From: Candidatus Peribacteria bacterium
Lineage (GTDB): Bacteria; Patescibacteriota; Gracilibacteria; Peribacterales; Peribacteraceae
Assembly (NCBI GenBank): GCA_023038255.1
Contig: CP082927.1
Location: 382,146 to 446,145 of the forward strand
Direction of reading: 5' to 3'
Length of the DNA: 64,000 bases
Under the pieces are notes generated by a model. It worked only from the letters and a program-made list of their open reading frames with translations. It was not told the origin of the DNA and did not search any database. Numbering within the stretch: the first letter of the stretch is position 1; every line of letters begins with the position of its first letter. A program made the translations under genes and the position numbers. Shown here piece after piece: positions 60,086 through 64,000 of the stretch.

Positions 60086-60670
60086 TCAATCAGAATTTTG
60101 TTTCATAGAAGCAAGATGCTCGCCGAGTCCTTTGAAGTCATCGAAGAGTGCCTGGCGCAGGCCAGGATTATGCAGTGCGGCAGCCGGGTGGTAAATCGGG
60201 AATACGGTGATGGCATCAGATTTTCCTTCGGCTTCGCGGATAGTGTGGGCTTTGCCGTGGGCTTCGCTGATGCTCATTTTCGTAAAAAACTGCGTGAGCG
60301 CATGACGGCCGAGCGGCACAATCAGTTTTGGCTTGATGATTGCAATTTCCATCTGCAGAAATGGCAGACAGGCCGTTTTTTCTTCCGGTGTCGGGTCGCG
60401 GTTTTCGGGTGGGCGGAATTTCACGACGTTGGTGATATACACATCCTCCCGCTTGAGCCCGATGGTTCCGAGCAATTCATCCAGCAGTTTTCCCGCCTGT
60501 CCGACAAACGGAATGCCCTGTTCATCTTCTTTCTGTCCCGGCGCCTCTCCAATAAACATAATCTCGGCTTTCGGATTTCCATGACCCATCACCGGATTGG
60601 CGGTTTTTGTGAGTTCGATTCCTTTCCAGGCGTTGAGTGCGGTGCGGACGTCGTCGAGCGTGTGCGGCAT
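60086..60670 (-). CDS. Uracil-DNA glycosylase, family 4-like, without most cluster cysteines
   Basis: 194 residues. Motif A GEAPGQKEDEQGIPFVGQAG, DVYITNVVKFRPPENRDPTP, IVPLGRHALTQFF and motif B-like FPIYHPAAALHNPG identify a family-4-type UDG, which removes uracil from DNA. Family members usually hold an Fe4S4 cluster through an N-terminal C-x-x-C plus two later Cys. Here the N-terminal pair is missing, the KCRPP Cys is Phe, and only the Cys in KTACLPF remains, so the cluster is probably absent. TACTAT ends seven bases before the ATG. Confidence 0.85.
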   Translation of the reverse strand: MPHTLDDVRTALNAWKGIELTKTANPVMGHGNPKAEIMFIGEAPGQKEDEQGIPFVGQAGKLLDELLGTIGLKREDVYITNVVKFRPPENRDPTPEEKTACLPFLQMEIAIIKPKLIVPLGRHALTQFFTKMSISEAHGKAHTIREAEGKSDAITVFPIYHPAAALHNPGLRQALFDDFKGLGEHLASMKQNSD

Positions 60671-60722
60671 GGGTGAGATAGTAGCATGACAAATCGCGGA
60701 TCACACTTATCTTGTTGCGTGA

Positions 60723-60799
60723 TGGTGGAGCTTACGAGATTCGAACTCGTGACCTCTTCCATGCCATGGAAGCGCTCTAGCCAGCTGAGCTAAAGCCCC
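60723..60799 (-). tRNA. tRNA-Ala (anticodon GGC)
   Basis: 77 nt with CCA. Acceptor GGGGCTT/AAGCTCC contains the G3·U70 pair that identifies alanine tRNAs; anticodon loop ATGGCAT (anticodon GGC). Confidence 0.95.
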
Positions 60800-60812
60800 A
60801 CGAAATGCGAAA

Positions 60813-60890
60813 TGGTGCACCCGGCAGGATTTGAACCTACGACCCTCAGCTCCGCAAGCTGATGCTCTATCCAGGCTGAGCTACGGGTGC
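60813..60890 (-). tRNA. tRNA-Arg (anticodon GCG)
   Basis: 78 nt with CCA. Acceptor GCACCCG/CGGGTGC, discriminator A, anticodon stem TCAGC/GCTGA, loop TTGCGGA giving anticodon GCG. Most bacteria read CGU/CGC with ACG (edited to ICG), so an unmodified-type GCG is unusual. Tandem with tRNA-Ala. Confidence 0.9.
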
Positions 60891-60998
60891 ACAAAAAAGC
60901 TCAAGCAGCCTAGCAGGCGTCGTTGCAGCATTCAATGGGAAGAAAAAAGCCCAAAACGGGGAAATGGACTGGTTTATTGTCAAAAATGACTTAAATGT

Positions 60999-61004
60999 TA
61001 ATAT
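60999..61004 (+). promoter_or_regulatory. Leaderless -10 of the triple-repeat gene
   Basis: TAATAT, six bases (ATGCGT), ATG at 61011. A TTGTCA lies 16 bases upstream of the hexamer. Confidence 0.6.
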
Positions 61005-61010
61005 ATGCGT

Positions 61011-61526
61011 ATGCAATTGGAAAGAACACTTTCAACTGAAGAAACAGACGCAGAACCTAGATTAAGTGATGAAGATCAGGAGTTAATCGACACCTATCAC
61101 AGAGATTATCCGGGAGTGATGCGTGGCCAATTGGCAACTCAGAATCAGAAGCTGTATTTAGCGATGTATAGAAGAATATTACTGGATTGCGTTCCTGTAA
61201 GGCCCCGCTCTCCAGTGAAAGCCAAAGCTCCCATAAAAAGTCGCCGCATTATCAACGATCCAGTGATGTACTATCACATGCTCTATGCAAATGTGACGAA
61301 GGCTGCATTGTCTAAAAAAGATCCTTTTCTGTATGAACAACTGAAAAAAATGGGAAAATCAGATATTGTCCCGAACAAATACCAGAACCCTTTAGATGAC
61401 TATTTGGATAATTTTGCCCACCTAGATCAAACACAGCTGCGCAAGGAACAGCCATCTCTCTACCAGCGTCTTTGGCGGAAGGGCTTGCTGAAGAACGTCC
61501 CCAAGAAAGATTTTTATGAGGAATGA
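61011..61526 (+). CDS. Hypothetical protein with three 'LY...VP' helical repeats
   Basis: 171 residues from ATG 61011 (six bases after TAATAT; the ATG two codons earlier sits too close to the -10). Three ~36-residue repeats end alike: GQLATQNQKLYLAMYRRILLDCVP, AALSKKDPFLYEQLKKMGKSDIVP and TQLRKEQPSLYQRLWRKGLLKNVP (split over two lines in each case by the helix turn). The pattern L-x(3-4)-P/D-x-LY-x-x-(M/L)-x(4)-(L/I)-x-x-VP resembles small helix-turn-helix repeats seen in phage-like DNA-binding and homing proteins. Basic linkers fit nucleic-acid binding; this is inference. Overlaps gmk (convergent) by 13 bases. Confidence 0.65.
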   Translation: MQLERTLSTEETDAEPRLSDEDQELIDTYHRDYPGVMRGQLATQNQKLYLAMYRRILLDCVPVRPRSPVKAKAPIKSRRIINDPVMYYHMLYANVTKAALSKKDPFLYEQLKKMGKSDIVPNKYQNPLDDYLDNFAHLDQTQLRKEQPSLYQRLWRKGLLKNVPKKDFYEE

Positions 61527-62152
61527 TTGTGACCGAGAATCAACCGCTCCACTTCCTGAATCGTCTTTTCCAGCTGCCCGTCAATATTAATCACCTTGTG
61601 AGTGCATCCATCTGCAAACGCCAGTTCTTTCTCCATGCTCGCAATCCGCCGTTTGAGTTCGTCATCAGAAATCGGTGCGCGTTTCTGAATGCGGCGTACC
61701 AGCTGCTCGGTGTTTTCCGGCAGAATGAAAATTGACTGGAGATGATACGGAGCGCTGCCACCTGCAAACAGGGGATTGCCGCTGATGCTCTGGAAGCCCT
61801 GTACATCCACTTCGCGAACGACTGTCTTTCCCTGTTGGATCATCGGGACAATCTCCTCGACCATTGTGCCGTAGTGACCGACGCCGTGGACGACGGCGGT
61901 TTCCAGGAATTTGCCGTTTTTCTCCATGTCCGAAAACTCCTCTTCTGTCACAAAATGATAGAGCTCCGTTCCTTCGCCATCGCGCCTTTGGCGGGTTGTA
62001 GCGGAGCGCGGGAAATGCAGTTCTGGGTGTGTTGCCCGTAAACGCTTGAGAATGACACTTTTGCCAACGCCGCTGGGGCCTATCAGTAAAACTAACTTAC
62101 CCTGAGCGGAGCCGAACGGGTTGCCTGTTTTGGTCGTATTCTGGCTGTCCAT
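61514..62152 (-). CDS. gmk: Guanylate kinase
   Basis: 212 residues. P-loop LLIGPSGVGKSVILKRL (about 22-38), FPRSATTRQRRDGE (GMP-binding), YHFVTEEEFSDM and the late IQKRAPISDDELKRRI lid region. It phosphorylates GMP to GDP. The N-terminal extension before the P-loop contains PFGSAQGK, encoded by CCTGAGCGGAGCCGAACGG (plus-strand reading), a dispersed-repeat-like sequence. TAGAAT ends six bases before the ATG. Confidence 0.93.
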   Translation of the reverse strand: MDSQNTTKTGNPFGSAQGKLVLLIGPSGVGKSVILKRLRATHPELHFPRSATTRQRRDGEGTELYHFVTEEEFSDMEKNGKFLETAVVHGVGHYGTMVEEIVPMIQQGKTVVREVDVQGFQSISGNPLFAGGSAPYHLQSIFILPENTEQLVRRIQKRAPISDDELKRRIASMEKELAFADGCTHKVINIDGQLEKTIQEVERLILGHNHSS

Positions 62153-62158
62153 AGGGGG

Positions 62159-62164
62159 ATTCTA
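62159..62164 (-). promoter_or_regulatory. Leaderless -10 of gmk
   Basis: TAGAAT, six bases (CCCCCT), ATG on the minus strand. Confidence 0.6.
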
Positions 62165-62179
62165 CCCGATCATATCCCC

Positions 62180-62208
62180 TTGTCCAAAAGCGTAATTTTT
62201 GCTACAAT
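62180..62208 (+). promoter_or_regulatory. Strong promoter of the probable ncRNA
   Basis: TTGTCC (62180-62185), 17-base spacer, TACAAT (62203-62208); transcription expected near 62214. Confidence 0.7.
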
Positions 62209-62213
62209 AAAGG

Positions 62214-62560
62214 GTTCCGTTCCTTTTAAAACAAAGACCCTCCGCAGGGAGAAGAGACTGGTTAAAACATCCCCATAACCAATAACCCGCCCCTCCTCCC
62301 TGCCTCGCGGCTGACCACCGCGTCGATTCCTCTTCGTGAGGGATCATCCACAAACACCAACACACACGCTTTCCCCGGCTTCAAAGGGGCAAACCCAACA
62401 CAAACATACACGGGACGGTGCGCCCATTACGCATCACCGTGGTAGGGGGTCTGCAGTTTGGTCACTGCTCGCACCTTAGGCACACGCGTGCTTAAGAGCT
62501 CTATCCCCACTCCACTCCGCGCTTTCCATCTGAGAGCATAGAGTGGAGTGGGGATTTTTT
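62214..62560 (+). ncRNA. Probable stand-alone structured RNA, ~350 nt
   Basis: A consensus promoter and a very strong terminator (stem ATCCCCACTCCACT 62503-62516 with its complement 62542-62555, then six T) bound a 350-nt stretch with no ORF of note. Visible hairpins: AGGGTT/GACCCT-type near the 5' end, CGCGG/CCGCG, ACGGTG/CACCGT, and CTTAGGCAC/GTGCTTAAG. Between them are G-poor CA-rich single-stranded runs (CACAAACACCAACACACACG). Signature motifs of RNase P, tmRNA, SRP and 6S RNA were looked for and not found, though divergent 6S or RNase P cannot be excluded. This accounts for the whole gene-free gap between gmk and the acetyltransferase. Confidence 0.6.
62503..62560 (+). terminator. Terminator of the probable ncRNA
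   Basis: Perfect 14-bp stem, 25-base loop, T6 tail; the tail touches the stop codon of the convergent acetyltransferase gene. Confidence 0.88.
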
Positions 62561-63062
62561 ATGGGTTCTCAATCCAGAACCGCATCACAGCGTCTCCATC
62601 AACCTCAATGATGTCCTGCAATTCGCCACCGTTCTTTTCGATAATCCTCCGCGAGCCGAGATTGTTTTCATCACATGTGAGAAGTGCCCGGTGGATACCC
62701 AGCTCTTTTGCTTTCTGTAATGCAAGACGCAGAAGCTCCGTTCCGTAGCCCTTTTTTTGTTCGGATGGTCGGATGGAATAGCCAATATGTCCATTGCGTT
62801 TCTCCAGTGCCGGCGTCAGGTAGTGCCGGATATTCACAATGCCGATAACACGCTGATCGTCGATGAGCCAATAGGAGTGTGAGGGAACCCATCCCTCCGG
62901 AAGATTCTCGCCCCGGGCAGACTGCTCCATCCGATCAATGGCATCTGCAACTGTTGTAAACGGAGTACCCATGTTAAAGCCGTGAATAGGCTCTCCTTTA
63001 AATTCCAGAACTGCTTCCTCAAAGCTTTCTGCATAGTCCATTGATGGTTCAATCAATTCCAT
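62559..63062 (-). CDS. GNAT acetyltransferase
   Basis: 167 residues from ATG 63062, with TATACT ending seven bases before it; longer starts read low-complexity intergenic repeats. GNAT motifs: SYWLIDDQRVIGIVNIRHYL, then IGYSIRPSEQKKGYGTELLRL (acetyl-CoA loop R-x-x-K-x-G-Y-G) and LTCDENNLGSRRIIEKNGGEL. This form acetylates small amines or amino acids; substrate unknown. Confidence 0.88.
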   Translation of the reverse strand: MELIEPSMDYAESFEEAVLEFKGEPIHGFNMGTPFTTVADAIDRMEQSARGENLPEGWVPSHSYWLIDDQRVIGIVNIRHYLTPALEKRNGHIGYSIRPSEQKKGYGTELLRLALQKAKELGIHRALLTCDENNLGSRRIIEKNGGELQDIIEVDGDAVMRFWIENP

Positions 63063-63161
63063 ACAACCAAGTATATCATCATCCCAGTTCCCATAACCCA
63101 TAACCAATAACCCATAACCAAACCAGTCCACCAAAAACTTCCGACAGCTCTGAAATATCCC

Positions 63162-63167
63162 TATACT
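63162..63167 (+). promoter_or_regulatory. Leaderless -10 of the asparaginase gene
   Basis: TATACT, six bases (TGCATC), ATG at 63174. Confidence 0.6.
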
Positions 63168-63173
63168 TGCATC

Positions 63174-64000
63174 ATGCCCCGCGCCAAAATCGCTGTCCTC
63201 TACGTGGGAGGCTCCATCGGCATGATCCGCAACCAGAAGACCGGTCGTATGGAAACGCTCGAGTCACTCGCGGAAATCCACCGGTTTCTGCCGGAACTCC
63301 AGCGCGAAGTGGCGCTCCAGTTTTTCTCGGTGTCGAACATCGGCTCATCCGAAGTGACGAGCACGGAGTGGGTGGAGATCGCTGATCTGATCAAGAAACA
63401 CTACGACGAATTCGAAGGATTCGTGGTCATCCATGGCACAAACACCATGAGCTACACGGCTGCCGCACTCTCGTTTGCATTCCAGAATCTCAGCAAGCCG
63501 ATCATCCTGACCGGTGCCCTGATGCCGATTGACGACCTTGCGAGTGACGGACGACTGAATTTGATTTTCGCGATCCGCGCCGCACAGCTCGATATTGCAG
63601 AAGTCTGTATTGTCCTCGGTCCCACGATTCTGCGCGGCTGCCGATCGGTAAAAGTCGAGCAGTCGATTCTCCAGACATTTGAAAGTCCGCATTTCCCGGC
63701 GCTCGGCAATTTTGGCACGAGTGTGCATCTGGAACCATGGCGTACGGTGCGTCGCAAGCGGACGCTTGATGCCAAGATCGGTTTCGATACAAACGTGCTC
63801 TCACTTACGCTGCATCCGGGTATTCCGGCTGCACAGTTTGATGCGCTGCTCTCTGCCAAACCACACGGCATCATCATCCGTTCGTACGGACAGGGCATGC
63901 TTTCCGAAGAATTGTTCCCGTGGCTCCGGGAAGTCACAAAGCAGGGGATTCCGGTCGTCATCGCGTCACAGATGCTGCGTGGCCGCATAGATATGCATCT
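63174..64000 (+). CDS. ansA: Type I L-asparaginase, 3' end beyond the window
   Basis: 275 residues visible, open to the window edge. Starts MPRAKIAVLYVGGSIGMIRN: the usual TGGTI catalytic loop reads VGGSIG, so the first catalytic Thr is replaced by Ser. The second catalytic loop VVIHGTNTMSYTAAAL and the following KPIILTGALMPIDDLASDGR are standard, as is IASQMLRG near the edge. Cytoplasmic enzyme that hydrolyses asparagine to aspartate and ammonia; the GatD-like amidase group is an alternative. Confidence 0.9.
   Translation, partial: MPRAKIAVLYVGGSIGMIRNQKTGRMETLESLAEIHRFLPELQREVALQFFSVSNIGSSEVTSTEWVEIADLIKKHYDEFEGFVVIHGTNTMSYTAAALSFAFQNLSKPIILTGALMPIDDLASDGRLNLIFAIRAAQLDIAEVCIVLGPTILRGCRSVKVEQSILQTFESPHFPALGNFGTSVHLEPWRTVRRKRTLDAKIGFDTNVLSLTLHPGIPAAQFDALLSAKPHGIIIRSYGQGMLSEELFPWLREVTKQGIPVVIASQMLRGRIDMH

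Noticed and set aside
62214..62560. RNase P RNA, tmRNA or 6S RNA
   Set aside because: The conserved P4/CR motifs of RNase P, the tRNA-like ends of tmRNA and the 6S central bubble layout were not seen by eye; kept as an unassigned RNA.
63061..63120. CCCATAACC-type short tandem words before the asparaginase gene
   Set aside because: Low-complexity intergenic sequence with irregular spacing; too short and irregular to be a CRISPR or defined repeat array.
1..64000. Recoded UGA (Gracilibacteria-type genetic code)
   Set aside because: Many genes end in TGA exactly where family length predicts (e.g. the PotD-like protein, ileS), and no conserved Gly position is TGA.

Overview
The window looks like a chromosomal segment of a Candidate Phyla Radiation bacterium, most likely a Peregrinibacteria/Peribacter-type lineage. 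This is an inference from style, not from a marker gene: compact gene packing, TGA used as an ordinary stop (so not the recoded Gracilibacteria code), many secreted proteins with poly-serine linkers, almost no metabolic pathway genes, and very few Shine-Dalgarno sites. Both edges cut genes: a PotD-like protein on the left and a type I asparaginase on the right.

Layout. 1-4.7 kb: end of a polyamine-binding protein, a lone ABC ATPase, a secreted LamG/SH3 protein, a lipoprotein and an MFS exporter. 4.8-7.5 kb: a PadR regulator coupled to a PspC/adhesin-head membrane protein, with a 27-bp palindromic operator. 7.7-13.8 kb: two coupled lipoproteins (DUF3160; a MEMO-CapA fusion), an SLH protein, an aquaporin and a small protein. 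13.9-18.9 kb: a structured repeat, a holin-like membrane protein and an isoleucyl-tRNA synthetase carrying two complete histidine-phosphatase domains. 18.9-25.6 kb: hypothetical proteins, a RelA/SpoT-like protein fused to a ten-helix transporter-like domain, a Nudix hydrolase and a second copy of the repeat. 25.6-35.5 kb: phosphoesterase, uvrA, a PQQ-type sugar dehydrogenase lipoprotein, an SLH protein, a lysine-rich H1-like protein, and clpB under a CIRCE operator. 35.6-45.1 kb: small hypotheticals, an ice-binding-like protein, mltG, an AT-rich membrane protein, a trypsin-like protease, a MliC-like protein, a SnoaL-like protein and an aldehyde dehydrogenase. 45.2-54.9 kb: two tRNAs, two SEC-C proteins, YceI, DedA, msrA, DoxX, a cysteine-repeat secreted protein, an FtsE-like ATPase, rsmG and pyrE. 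54.9-64 kb: a secreted hypothetical, a surface protein with a planctomycete-type N-terminus, pheS, a uracil-DNA glycosylase lacking most cluster cysteines, two tRNAs, gmk, a probable stand-alone structured RNA, an acetyltransferase and the asparaginase.

Two gene-expression patterns run through the window. Many housekeeping genes have a -10 hexamer ending exactly 6 (sometimes 7) bases before the ATG, which predicts leaderless mRNAs (ileS, pheS, gmk, msrA, rsmG, pyrE, mltG, the asparaginase and others). Most secreted or envelope genes instead have a 22-36 base leader rich in C and T directly before ATG, with no Shine-Dalgarno sequence. The planctomycete-like gene and a few small genes are exceptions with real Shine-Dalgarno sites.

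The most unusual items are the IleRS with two phosphatase domains, the RelA/SpoT-transporter fusion, the two-copy intergenic element with compensatory changes in its hairpins, the probable ~350-nt RNA at 62.2-62.6 kb, and the planctomycete-like gene. No CRISPR array, transposase, prophage block or rRNA was seen.
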